This document shows, piece by piece, positions 27,776 through 41,400 of a DNA stretch of 64,000 bases. The notes under the pieces were generated by a model that was not told the origin of the DNA, ran no database searches, and was given only the letters and a program-made list of their open reading frames with translations. How positions within the stretch are numbered: position 1 is the stretch's first letter; each line of letters begins with the position of its first letter. This DNA is from Opisthorchis felineus (lineage: Eukaryota > Platyhelminthes > Trematoda > Opisthorchiida > Opisthorchiidae). The position numbers and the translations under genes were made by a program. Location: NCBI GenBank assembly GCA_004794785.1, contig SJOL01004130.1:168000-231999 (forward strand), in the 5' to 3' direction.

Positions 27776-28848
27776 AGTATGATCAAAAAGTGCCCGCTGT
27801 GATGGTAAGGTGGATCAGCGTTCGAGATCGGCGAATCAGCCTAGGTCACACACACGCAGAACAGTTATATTGTAGAGATTCCAACCTAGGAGTAAATAGG
27901 CAAGTTGGGGTCGGGAAATGAGTTTCTCTTGATGTGGGATGGGAGTGGAGAAAACTCCGCGCCAACATAATTGTCACTTAGAGAGAGACAAAGACTCTCC
28001 CATTCGTGGGGAGTAGCGTACCTAGGTTAGTTGGCTAAGCAACCAAGTCGATTGTTAGATGTGCACACGCGATGTTCAGGTTTGTTCCTACCCAGTCGTG
28101 AATTGGTAATTTATAGGCGCGAGGCGCATGTTAAACCGCGCGGCAGAATCATTCAACTTATCCAAGTGGGTATGCATCTCCAAGCGATGATCCAGGGGGA
28201 AGCAGTATCGTACATGTTCTCATTGCCAATGGAAGGAAACCACGAGGGAATTTCGACCCTTGGAATTGCAGAAAAAAGGCTTCGAGTACCATATCAATAG
28301 CGAAGTTGAGTAACAGCTTTAGTTTGCACTATTTGACATGGTGGACTCGTACGACAGCTTACCTCAGACTTGTATGAGACTACAGAACTGGGTGTCCAAT
28401 GCCTTTAAAAGAGACGGAAATCCATGGGGAATTTTTTTGATTGCTAGACAATAAAGCAATCGATAGGGTGTTATCCGTCTCAAAGAATAGAGGCATTCCA
28501 GTCTCTACTTCGAAGTGATAATGAGGGAAATGAATGGCTCACATGAGAGAAAACCAGCATGGAACTAACAAATAATCTGCAACTGACTATTTCCACTCGG
28601 CTCCTGCGTTCAGCAATCATGACCACTAATAAAAACCGTACGAGGGTGATGTTCTACCAGGCGAATGGATCGTAATAAAGTATTGCATCATGAGTTTCCG
28701 TTTATCCAAACTTGCCACCAGACTAAACGACACAAACGAGAAAAGCCAACGTGGGTATAATGGAATTTACACCGGATAAACAATACATTGGGCGATTAAG
28801 AAAAAATGCACGAGTAGAAAGAGAAAAGGCAGCAGTCCAAGTGAGTAA
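27776..28848. other. Downstream of smo, no gene recognised
   Basis: Includes the expected smo 3' UTR side. No canonical polyadenylation signal identified. An 89-codon plus-strand frame at 28031 shows faint RTE-like text (QIVYMFSLPMEG-type) but is not supported. Confidence 0.35.
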
Positions 28849-29424
28849 TTAATTAGTCGTTTCTACACCATCCAATATACGTTTTCTGTGGGGCAGTTTA
28901 TCGTTCATAGCAAGTGCTTGGGAAGGTGAGCAGGGTGGTTCCGAGGTAAAGTCCTCCGGGTCTTCTGCAGTCGGAAGTGCAGATGACGGTGAAGACTCTC
29001 TGGGAGCCACTTGACTGGCACTTTGACTAACACTCGAAATGTCACCATCATCCACGTTTACTATATCGGATTCGACAAGAGAGCGGTCTACAGAGTTGAA
29101 AAATGGCTCTCCATGGAAATGTGATGGTGGGCAATACCTCGAAGACTCTAATGTATGAGGATATTGTGAAAAGTCATGGGTGAAATTGTCAGGGGCCACC
29201 TGGCACACGTGTGGTACGTGGGGATGGGCGTTTGCGGGCGAAAGTTTCGGGCCTGTCATTCCAGGCGTCTCGTCATCTGATATAACTTCCTCTTCGCTGT
29301 CGAACGCATCCGAGTCATTTGATCCATTATCATGCAATGATTTTGACCGCATTGATTCGCCGGTTTCGGTGGGCACGTATTGGACGGCTACGGGCGGTAC
29401 CACGGAGCCAATTGTGTTCTGAAT
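28849..29424 (-). CDS. smo: smo exon 18: C terminus and stop
   Basis: 191 codons plus a TAA stop at 28851-28849. It contains an acidic stretch (SDAFDSEEEVISDDE) and S/P-rich sequence, and ends KRILDGVETTN. The acceptor is tcattcttgctacag, phase 0, continuing exon 17. No polyadenylation signal was recognised in the roughly 400 bases downstream. Confidence 0.72.
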   Translation of the reverse strand: MQNTIGSVVPPVAVQYVPTETGESMRSKSLHDNGSNDSDAFDSEEEVISDDETPGMTGPKLSPANAHPHVPHVCQVAPDNFTHDFSQYPHTLESSRYCPPSHFHGEPFFNSVDRSLVESDIVNVDDGDISSVSQSASQVAPRESSPSSALPTAEDPEDFTSEPPCSPSQALAMNDKLPHRKRILDGVETTN

Positions 29425-32400
29425 CTGTAGCAAGAATGATTGACAAGAAAGACAACAGGCATGAAAACTTATTCGGAGGTGGGGTGCTCCCATCGCACGT
29501 CAAAGCCCCGAGTTGACATGTAAACAGACACGTGAAGTTCACTCATTCTCACTCACTACAAGTGATCTGTAGGGAAATGGAAATGCGGACGCGTATGAAA
29601 GTAGTGACTGGGTCAATGAAGTCTATATCATACAAGCAGTAATTGGGAACCTAAGTCAAACTTTCTCGGTAGTTTCTGAAAGGTACGGACGGGTCGGCAG
29701 TCCAGTAGAAATTAACTCATACAACAACCTCATCAAGGACACCAACTGAAGAACACAGGAATGACCAAACATTACAGCGTAGAAAAGTACGCTCCACATA
29801 CATAAAATTCATAGCTTGATGGAGTACGCAAGTATGACACATCAGTACGTACTGAGACAAGAAGATGGTCAGACACTCTGGCAATCAAGTAACTCATCGA
29901 ACGCGAACACCCCTAACGTTCAACGCAACCGTATCATTACTTGAAAGCCTCCGTTAGAGGAGCGGGCCACAAGTCAAAGTTGGCATTTGTAGCCACTACC
30001 AGATAAACTACACTGTCCCACCGAAGAACCGTACAGCATAGCAGCGTGCATTATTTGCATTCCTTCCTACGAATCGGGTCAGTACACGTGAAAGGAGAGT
30101 AAAAACCAGCGTAATCACACATTGTTCAAAGGTCTGGCACAAAAAATCAGATGACAAAGAGTGGCATCAGACGGACGACATCGGAAAACCGAGAACGAAG
30201 GTTACCAAGCAAGGTACAAGGCGAGAATCGAAGGTGTTTCACTTTGGTAATATATGGCCGGGAGGTTAGGTTTTAGAGATGAACGATTGTGGCAGACTAA
30301 CAGTGTTACCAATGACAAAGGCAACACTAGCTGATTGTGCGATGAGGGTGGACCGGTATGGTTCCGCGGCAGCGAAACCAAATATTCCCAGCATCCGAGC
30401 TCAGCTCAAACCCATGTTCGGCGGACTGATGAATGGAAGGAGTAAAACCTGTTTAAGTTGAGGGCCCTCGAAATGCATACTATTACATTTCTTTATTTAT
30501 CGTTTCCACTCATCATCCATACAAACCCGTTGACCCGAACAATCGTCTTAGTCATATCCGCCCCTTTTTGCCTTTCGGTACTGAACCGCGTAGCTACCCC
30601 GTGATTTATTGACGCTACGCATTTTTATATTCGAGGCTTGTCTTCACTTTTGCTGACTTCATTACCTTCAGCACCGCATTAAACATTGTTCACCAGTAGT
30701 GTTTTGATATTCCTATCGACCTGTGATCGTAAACATTTCGACTGCGCGTTAAGTCGAGGATCGCTGCACGGGAAGGATCTATACAAAGGATTGTATGGAG
30801 CACATTCTGTCATAAAGGAGCAAAGTGCGTATACGAACCACTCAACCTTGGCGATGCTTGGTTAAATAGTGGGTTTGGTTCTGTCGACCAACTAGATCTT
30901 CTTAACGCGCTTGTGCAACAGGGCATGCCACAGGTAGTGAATATCATACACTCTTTGTATTCAGATACTTGTGAGCGCTTCTTAAAAGCAATGGTGTAAG
31001 ACAAGGGTGCGAACTCCTTCCATTTGTGTTTAGTTCCATCACTGATGAGGTAGTGAGGTTCCACAGGTTCCACAAACCCCCGATGTTCAGATCTCCCTTC
31101 AGGAGCAAAAGCTTGTCGAACTTGAATATGCAGACGAAACTGTTCTTATATTTTAAGAGTAGGAAGCGAAAGCATTACTAGAAAAGCTGGCAAAAATAAT
31201 CAAATTCTTCGGCGTGTGCTTCGCACCCCACAAAGTACGGTCACTCTGCGGGGTGAACAGGCTTTGATCATATCTCTAGGAGTTCAAGGGGGGACAAGTT
31301 TTGGAGCATTCTAATTATCTCAGAAATGAGTTATGTCTGACAGAAGTGTGATAGACGAAGTCAAAGAATTTTAGAGACCGGAATTATGTTCGTCTATTTG
31401 CGCCACTCATGGCACCAAAAATGCATGCCACTGGGCACTGTATCAGACTACAATGCAGGCTGCATTGTTGTACAGCTGTGAGACTTGGCCACTCCAGGTG
31501 AAGGATTTGAGATATCTTCGAGAAGTTGACCACTCAGAACCATGGCTGGCGTACACTGGAACCAGCGAATTCGTAATAGAATGATGGGGGGACGGGACAC
31601 TGGTAAAGCAGACGGTAGTTCGGTAAAAGAATGCATTCAGTGCTGCAAGCTAAGGTGGCTGGCCAATGTGTTATGCCTGACGAGTTGTTGTCTGCCGAAA
31701 AGAGCGTTGTATTCTGGTGTGGCGGGAACCCGGAGCTGGACAGAATATGAAATGGCACAAGAGAATGAAGAGCTTTACAAGGTCTTGGAGCAGTTCGCCT
31801 TCCAGGATAAGACCCTCGTAATTCTCCCTGAGGGGAAGAGATACTGAGATACTGAAAGATAGGACAGCGACCGATGTCAGTGGCGTTCAAACTGCCTGAC
31901 TGGGTACTGGAGATGTAAGTACCCCATGTCTGTGGTGGGTCAGCCCTAAGCCTCACACACCGTCCCACTTTTCTTTCCATTACAAGGCTTTACTCAGATA
32001 AATTGACTTGGTTGTATGGTAGTGAAGCACCAATATTCTCCTCTGGTGTCAATGATTATGGTGGCGGATGACAGTGTCATGCTCAGCAGCTGCATTGTGC
32101 TATGTCGGTGGAGTGGAAAAATACAGTTGCGTGGCTTTATGACAACGTTCATAGTAACATGGATGGCAACGTTCACCTCAAGGCCATGACAAGTGTAACA
32201 GGGTTTGGACAAATAGGCCAGGCGGACTGCATGATGTGGTGCTGGTCTGAAACGCATGTCACTTTGCTATGTATAACTTCGTTTGGCGGCAACCAGTGTA
32301 CTTTTAAAAACGAGTAAGAACATGCGCAGCATTGAACTCTTTCTTAGGATTTGAGGAGGCAGACAGTGAAGGTGCAAGTACCCGAAAACCAACACACTCT

Positions 32401-35400
32401 GGGTATTACAGGTGCCATCCAACGGAAGCGATCTTGTAACCAATTGAAAACAACAGGTAAAGCTTTGCGGCTGAGGCATAAGTTAAGAGATGCCTGCTCT
32501 CATCTTCCAGAATACTCTGAGTGTGCTGCCCCGAATGCGATTACGGCAATCCATTGAAACAAATAGTCCAAAGGAAGATTTTTCTCCAAAAACAGAGCCG
32601 GTGAAAAAACAGGATGGTGAAAGGAGTGCTAATTATCAACCATTCCACGTAATTTGTTTCTGATAGGAGACCTGGAATCGTTTTAAAATGAAACCAAACC
32701 CTGGATGATCTGATCTGAAGGCTTGTCTGGTGCATATTCAGGCATGCGAATAATCATCATGAAGCTTTCTTGCTAACACAATTCAATAAATGTTTTTTCT
32801 GTGTGGTCTTGCTTGGTTTACTGCGTCTAGCTGCAGTAACAGAATGAGATGGTTCGATGTGTGTCGCGATTCTAAACAAAATGCCGTCACTTGCTTTCCA
32901 CATTCAAAAATCTTGCATTATTGGTAAGCTGAAGTCAGTAGAGTGCACTTCGGGGATATAACCGTACAAAGTCAGATAACGGACGCTAACGGTTGGGGGA
33001 AACAAGCGAGTCCCTCTTTCGCTGCCGGCTTCGTTTTCATGGTAAATGAAATCTCTGTCCTATGGGAAAAATCCGTCTGAAACAACAGAGATGGGTTTTA
33101 GTCCGATTCGGTGTTGTAGGAGGACCTTTTTATTGAATGTATGGATTGCATGTCAGTCAGCGGAGTTACCAGAGCTAGTTCGTACTCTCCAACAACTGTT
33201 CTCCGAACAGGCACTATGCGTGCGTGACCAGAATATGTGAACAAAAAACCTGGGAGTGAGGGGCGAGCAATTCACTATCTCACCAAAAATAGTGTCTACA
33301 CATGGACGAAAAGAAGGACGGTTAAAAAGAGGAGTACAAGGCGGAAATTGCCTCTAAGTATAAATCCAGTGTGGCTGGTATCAACAAAAACACCGGTAGA
33401 TGCCAATAGTTACATCGCAAACGGATTCACAACTTACTGGAAAGTCCTGCACTTGAGATGCGGGCGGAGGACAAAAAGGTGATCGAAATGGAACTTGCTG
33501 CCAAGATGCGTAGGTCGGTATAAGGTAAGGGAAAGGTACAGACGGTGGTGAGCGGCAAAGCATGGAGGGTGTTCTGGGAGAAGGACCACCGGGCACAAAA
33601 GGAGGAGTGCAGGAGGGTGAGAATGCGGTTAACCGATAGCGGTCATGGTCCAAAAGCAGATCTGGAGCCCCGGTAAACCTGACCGATGAGGAGCTGCATG
33701 GGAACTGCGGGAGCTGGGGAGCACACACTGGAGATTGAGAGACATTGGCGACCGGCGGATTGGGTGGTACCGGTGGTGCGGGCATCTCGGACCAGGAATG
33801 AGGATGAGTCATGGGGTACTGGTCAGACCATACAGGATGTAAATGAACGGCGGGGGACATCTTGGGAGGAAATATTTGTTGTTGCTGCTGTGCAGGACTT
33901 CGTGAAAACGTATTGTTCTGACAGAATGGATCAGTCGACGGCGGTTCACGACTTGGCTGTAGAATAAATATACATGGAGAGCTCGAAGCGGGTAACAAAA
34001 TGAGCCAAGTGATTGGAAAAATGTTAATTTGGACTCATGACATTTATGCATTTATGCACAAGTGAAACTCATGAGCAGCAACGTTTAAGAGGGGCTGCCT
34101 AAGCTGAATCTACTAAAATAACCTATGGTACTGCTCTAAAGGTCTCAGGTTAAAGTGATCAGATTACGCCTGGACCCACCAGTGTCTGTCGGACACGAAG
34201 ATTTACGAAACCCTATAACTTTACCAAATACAGCGAACAGTCAGTCGACTCAGAGAGCTAAGGGATGGAAAAAACGTAGTGTGAATAACCAATGGATCTC
34301 ACGGTTACTTTAAACAACTGCACGAAACTTGCGAAAAAACCCAAAACGACTGCATACAGATATGGTTTGGGGACGACAACCAGTCCTATTAAAAGAACCG
34401 ATTCAATCTGGAGGGGGTGATGGAAGTTAGTTTCGTTGCGAACTGGGTTACGAGGTTAGCGAGAAACTGGCAACAGCCACAAAATGACAAAACCTACGGC
34501 AACCTCGTTTTGATGCTGTAAAGCCAAAGTCGCTGCGGCTGTGGCTGCAGCAAACGCAGCTGCCAGCATTGGATTGAGTGATGCAGCTGCCGGGTCATGA
34601 GAAACTGTGGGGCGGACGCCGGCGTTTTCGTAGTTCGCTGAGGATGACCAGGCAGTTCCTTCTGGCTGCTGTGGTTGGCACGATGTAACCGAAGACTGCT
34701 GCGGTAAACTGAGGGTAGAGACGAGGCTGGCTAACGCTGCTTCCCAGTTCATCGCGCTCTTGTGCTGAGGTAACGGTTCTTGGCTCCCAAGAGATGTACC
34801 ATCATCACCCGCAGCGGATAAGTCTGAACTTTGACGTTTTCGCTGAAGTTGCATCATAGGTGCGACCACTTCTACCCAGCGTAGCACATCCATAAGGAGC
34901 ATACGAGTGCGCCATAGTTCACGCCAACTCGCTCCGGCCTGGTTGACAAGCAGACGGTAGGAATTATAAGACTCGGCTCCAGAACTTGATGCACAGGAAA
35001 GCGAACGAAGTGACATGCGACTCCCGAGCTCCTCGGCCGCTGCATTGGTATCAGGATAAACCGACCATCTGGAATTCGAAGGGGCTGTGCGATCATTGGT
35101 AGAGTTACCATGACCGTCCGACAGCGCAGCAGCATTGGAAGTATTGGGCGCCGTAATTCGCGTCAGTGCACTACGCATGGACGAAGACGAAGTTTGGCTG
35201 CCGTCGAAACCTGGAAGAGAGAGAAGTAACAGATGTCCTGAGCGTCAAGAGGGATGGTAAGTAGAAACTACTTGCAGAAGTAAAGAAGGGTAAAACAGGT
35301 GCCAGCAACAAGGAAAACTGCAGTGAATACGTGGGGCACCTGTCCTCCCGAAGGAATAGTTTTGTGTTTTTGTAAAACAGAGACTCATGAAAATCGCTGT

Positions 35401-38400
35401 TCCGGCTAAATCAGGAGCGCCGATGATGGTGACGGCGGGTAGTTGGGTGGGTTCAAAAAATTGAAAACAGACAATCGAGATTGATTAGTTCTCACCCGAC
35501 TGGTTGTTTCGACGCGGCTTGCGATTGAGACTACCGCGTAGGGAAGCAGCAGCAAAGACAGATGCGGCTGCCCGTATTAATGAGAGCGACTCATCATTCA
35601 CACATCCAGGTTGTTCTGAGCCGGCCGCCGAAACGACAGAACTGGGGCCACTTTTTTGTGAACCAACAGTGCTCGATGCTGGAAAAAAAATTCCAGTGGT
35701 TGATAGGCTGCGCGAATAACCACGTCGATTACCTGAAAGATGACAAGTGGAAAGCGACGGTGACGGACTACAATACTCGATCAAATAACGGTATCTCTAA
35801 GCTGATTGTCCCTAATATTGTTCTTGCTGAATCGCAAACATCCTCATGAAGTGACAAACCAAAGGTTTTAGACGGTATTTTCCAAATCCAAATGACTGGA
35901 ATCAGCTAATTTCCTGAAAAAAAAACGCGCATATTCAACGAAACATGAGGAATAACCCGACGGAGACGCTCTAGAGTAGTAACCCACCCGTAGCAGTGCG
36001 GCCCGATATAACACGACGATGGCGATTCCGACGGCGTGATGTAGTCTGAGAAGAGAAATGTAAAAGTGTGTAAATTTTCAGGATATTTAGCCCTAGAAGA
36101 AGTGAGGTGGATAACGTGGTAGATGGAAAGGTGACCAGCAACTGAATTGTGCCAGAGGTCATTACACCACCGACATTTGCAGCGTTTAGGAATTGTTGGT
36201 AGCGTGAGGAAATTTGGGACTCTTTAATGGAGCTTTCGCCGTGTGAGTGAAGCCTTTTTGGGCTGAAAAGCACTGTGATCGAAGGCTGAGTGGCGATATG
36301 TCCTGTCTAAGTGCGAGCTAATCACACAACTGACCTGCTGCTCGTGGCCGGATGAGTTATTGTTCGAACCGTGAGTCGGGAGGTCACAGTCCCGAAACTC
36401 TGTGGTGTTTCGTGAGATGCGCACTGCTGATGATTCCCAACAAGGATGAAACAGCTGTACAGTGCTTCTCGGAGTTTTAGAATAGATCGGCTTCCTTTAC
36501 AGGACGGAACCTCTATTAGGGTTTAGTAAATCTGATGACACTAATGACAACTTCGACCGTTATCCTCCAGATGGAGGTATTGCTGTTGACATCAACATCC
36601 CTGATATCACTATCTAGCGGACATTGAATGTAGAAAGATAGGCCAAACGGAGCACACTTAGCTGATGATGAATACGCTACACTCATAAAGAGATGTGCCA
36701 CAACCGAATGTGATAACTGTCACAAGTACGCATGGAAACTCAATAAATGACGACAGCAAAGATGGTGTAGCCCGCTCGAATGTGCAATTCCTAGAAAGTT
36801 GCTAATTTGCGGTATGAATAGCTAAGACGGATGGGTCACCTTGAGAAGAGTGCAGAGAACGTATGGGAATTGCCCTGAGGGGAGCTACTCGGAAACACGG
36901 AGTATCAAGTCGACTGAGCGACTGTGTGGCTTGAGTGGAGAAACCCACAGAACATCACATCGACGACCCCAGCTCAGTCTCCCATGGACACATTCAAATT
37001 ATCTGCCGATCTCTGCTATGGGCAAAATAAACACATCTAACCAAGGACCAAGCGAAGGCATACTCTAACTGGTAAGCAAATCAACCAGTGAGAGCCAAGA
37101 GTGTACGCTCAGTATTCCTCGCTCCGTCATGAGGAACCTAGCATGATCTTGTAGATGATCTGGTGCATGATCCGAGCTATACTCTTCTCATCTGTCCCAT
37201 TGTGATATGCTTCCGACCATCGCGCCTTCTTGATATATGCTAGAGGAGATGGATCCACCAAAACAGGAGTGAAAAATGTCGAAGACTGTGCAGTGAATTT
37301 TACCGAAAAAAATGACGTCGCAAACACAGTAAAACCCTCAACCCTCAGAGAACCGCCCGCGTTTGGGGTAAATTTGTTATTGAAATTCCCCTAAAGAGTA
37401 GAGCCCAAGGTGGACGGGGGGCAATAAACACAGTCCCATGACATAGAAAACCCTCTCTAGGAGGACAACACACAAAGGTTATTTTTTACCCAATATATCT
37501 CGGATATTCGTTCAGACTGGTGGGACTATGAGTAAATGAGTTTATATTCCTAAAATGTTAAGACTGTGTCCGATTTTGACCACAAAAGGCGGGAAACAGA
37601 ACAGACAGGAGCCACGATTCAAACCGATCCATTTTACCTAAGACAAAGACAGTCACCTCAAGCACTGTGTTCGCTACCAATCCTCAGCAGAACCGAAGAA
37701 AGATGCTTATATCTCATTGTGTGTTTTGGCTTTGAGGTTCGTTCGGACTTGATACACCTGTTTACTGTTCCCCAAAATACACACAGATCTCTCAAGTTTT
37801 GAAGGCTTCTCTACTACAGTGTGATAAGGCCAATCGATGCCCAGTCCTGAGGTAGGTAACGACGACAGTACGGATGGGATGGATCACCACCACATTCAAA
37901 CCGAGCGGTCACCACGTGCGCGGGAGGTTGGAATTAATGAAGCCTCTTTTGATGGTACGCTATTCGTCATTAAGAGACATCAATAAAGGCCTGAGAGGCG
38001 TTAAATCCCAGATACACAATGTAATTGCTGGATAAAAATGGAAGCATATATCTGCAGAGGAATTGAGGTCGGTAGGTTACAATATGTGGGAGAAAATACG
38101 GAAATCGAAGCTCGTCGACCAACAAATAATTGCTCTGTTTTCATTTCGAGAACTCCGCAGTTTCCTGCACACCGCTGCAGGAGAGAGGTAGGGTTAGGAC
38201 GCGAAAGAGATCGAAGTAATTATACAGCCATAAATGGGTGGTTCGTATAATTCCAAACTCATCTGTGGTCCACTTTTATGCAGCGAAGTGAACGAAGCAT
38301 CTGCCGACACTTTGAATTGCTGAGAAGAATGGGTGCAGTTCATTTAGCTTGTTACTTAAACTGATGGAAATGAAAGAGGAGATATTCCATGCCCGATGAG

Positions 38401-41400
38401 ATCCATAGCTGTTGTCAACTAAGGAAAAACGTTCCCTAAACAGATCCGTTCCTACCGATGCCACCATAACCCCCAGAAAGCTCGAGAGGGAAAAGCCGTG
38501 TGTTTATGAGAAGACAACTGTGCTATGAAGCAAAACGGTTAACCGGCATACCGACTATGGTCTTCAGTTATCTGGACCACCAGAATAAACTCAAGTTAAA
38601 GTCACGAAGGACATACAGCAAAGGTTATTTGTGTGCAGACGCCATATCCTGAAGGATAGAAGTATTGTGTCTGTCAGGGCACTCGAGAAATGTTGCATTC
38701 TTGTGTGCTAGTTCATTCTATCTTCTGGCTACGTTACCTTTGATCTGCTTTGAGACTCTGTGACATGGTTCAGTAAACGCTACCTTGATATACACTGCAC
38801 TGTCGACTACGTTATGTCAAATCCAACGAAGATATTACTTGTGTCACAATGTGGTGTTTGTCCTCCTGAAGAAAAATGAACTATTCATTTCGGATTGTAA
38901 GAGTGGCTGGCATCCGGATCGCTGCTGTTGGCCAACAGCCTGGAATTCAACTGATGATTTGAAGCTTTTATGCTCACTTCTTGATTGTAGAAAGGCAACA
39001 GTGTAGTTGATTTGTGATGAGACATCACAGTTAGCTGTTACGACAAGAAGGGTAGGAACACCTTAATTAAAGGTTTTAGGGATGATCTGACAGGAACGAC
39101 CGGAATCAGCTACTATAGAGAAACTTTACTGTACATACGGTTTCAGTACGATTCAAAGCGCTTTCCCAAGGTAGAGTTCCCCAACTAAATCCGTCTGAGG
39201 CGTTCCTCGCAAAGTGCTTTCATTTGTGGACAAGACAGTCTGTTGCAAACGGACTGGTACAATATTCCAAAGAAAACATTTGCACCATAATAGGCATTTG
39301 AAAAGAGCACTGCTCCCCTTTTGTATACTAAAGACACACGTTTATGAGAAAAATAAGACGAACTCACATCGGTGAGTGTGGAAAGTTGTTTCTGGCATTG
39401 TTCGTAAACAGCTGCAACGGACGCAACAAGATCCGGATGAGTCGAAGCGGATGGAAGACCAGGGAAGGAAGAAGATGCAACGTCAACTGAGCTAAGGGGC
39501 GCAGGGATTCCGGCATGACTGGTGGATGCAAACGTCATAGACTGAGATACGCCGGCATGAAGTGAAGCGGATTGCGTTGATCGATGATCGGAAGAACTAA
39601 CTGAGGCCATCAGCTGCTGACGGAGATGGCGAAAGAGTATTAACGCAGGATCATCGGGAGCCGAGTTTTCGTAGTAGGAGATAAGTCGTGCAAGTTGGGC
39701 CATAAGATCGTGCTCGTTCGGGATACCGGAGGGACTGGGAACTGAGGCAAACTGGGATGGGAAATCACGGATTGAATGAGACAAACAATTTGTGTCTGCG
39801 GGAATAGAATCGATCACCGAACGTCGGGGCTTTTTCTGAGCCGGAGATTTACACGGAGATCCAAGCTTTGTGTCAGAATTTTGCTGAGGTGCCAAGCACG
39901 AACACCGGTCATCGACTACGGTCATGTTTGAAACGAACAAAGGGTTGTATGGTAGATTAAAAATGCCCGGATCCCACCAACTAAATCCACCAATTTCACC
40001 AGCGAGCAATGTTTCAATCAATTCGGCAACATTTATATTGGACGAACCTTGCTCAGCAGAAGACGGGACTTTCCTGGAAACAAACTTAAAACAACTGCAG
40101 AAGGAAACAGAGCAGAAGATATCGGTGAACTGAAGGCAAGAAACGTCGTTACTAAAAGTGGGATATTATACAACCCCTATAATAGTTGGATACACAGTCC
40201 AGAGGATTCAAAGTAGAAACAAACAGGAAAACAGAGGAGTAAGTGAACACATAGGTCTAAACTAAAGGATAAAAGATGTCCTACAGACAACGCGTTATTA
40301 CGATCAATGTCACGAAGAGACTGTAACTAATCATGGTACGGTCTCAATAACCCATTCAGCTAATATGGGTTGGTCAATAGACACAGGTTTGACAAACAGT
40401 TCCCTGGCGCTTCAGGTTGGGAGTTGGAACAAAAGTGGCAGGCTATTGAACCAGTGGTTTTAGTTGAGGGTCATAGTCATCCTCTTCTCTAGGTTTGGGT
40501 GCTCTGGCAGTACATCAGTCCACAAATAGCATGAAGTACACAAACAAAGGTATTTTCGTGTCATATCCACCGCCACGTGGTGACATCAGTCGGATCGCTT
40601 TATTCAGTGCATACACCAGGGCGGACTGACGCGTTCCATCTTTCTTCATCGTTATCTCTTAACCCTCGGCCTTTCCCACTCAACAATCACCCTTTTGTAG
40701 ATTCCAGCTATGGGCACATAAGTCAGGCACCTAAGGAATTGGCACGATGTACACCATTACTCACATACGCCTCTTTGCGACTGTATTTCAATTCTTGTTA
40801 ACTCCCTTTTATTGCAGCATTTAACGTGAGAACTCTTACGCAGATCGACCAACAAGCCTCCCTTGTGTCGTGTCGGATATAGTGACGGTAGCGAAGGATT
40901 TCGATGCAGTCCCAGTTCATTACGAAAACACTTTGGTGGAATGTTTAATGCAGACTTATTTAAATGAAAGCCAGTAACGACCATAAAATGGGTGAGGAAA
41001 AAGTATATTATGTAGATTTCCGAACATCCAGACACAGTGTGGATCGCGAACGGGAATTGAGGGCATCATTGGGATCGACTAGCGGTCTTATTTTGCAGCT
41101 CCTCAGTTGGGTATACGGACTGTCAAGTTGATCCCATCCCGAAAGTGGATTCAACCGACAAAGATGACATTGTTCATAACCTTTCTGATGCTACTCTGCT
41201 GCGTCGTACTTTGCCCGTTTTTCGATCGGCGCCAATAAATACGGTGACGGTAAACAACCACTCAATATGCATCGCACAACGACCCAGCTCCCCCCATGTA
41301 GTGTAAGCACTTCCAGAATGAAGGAAATGCTCCAAATTAAAAAGCAGTTTTCAACAGTGCGGGGGCATGGATCCTTGGATTTTACACGTTTCGAACATAC

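Noticed and set aside
33686..33967. Plus-strand frame opposite smo exon 17
   Set aside because: Shadow of the proline-rich exon on the other strand; no motif.
35971..36273. 100-codon frame with a hydrophobic stretch as a possible TM7
   Set aside because: Exon 14 fits better with a strong internal acceptor at 36046; TM7 is explained by exon 11.
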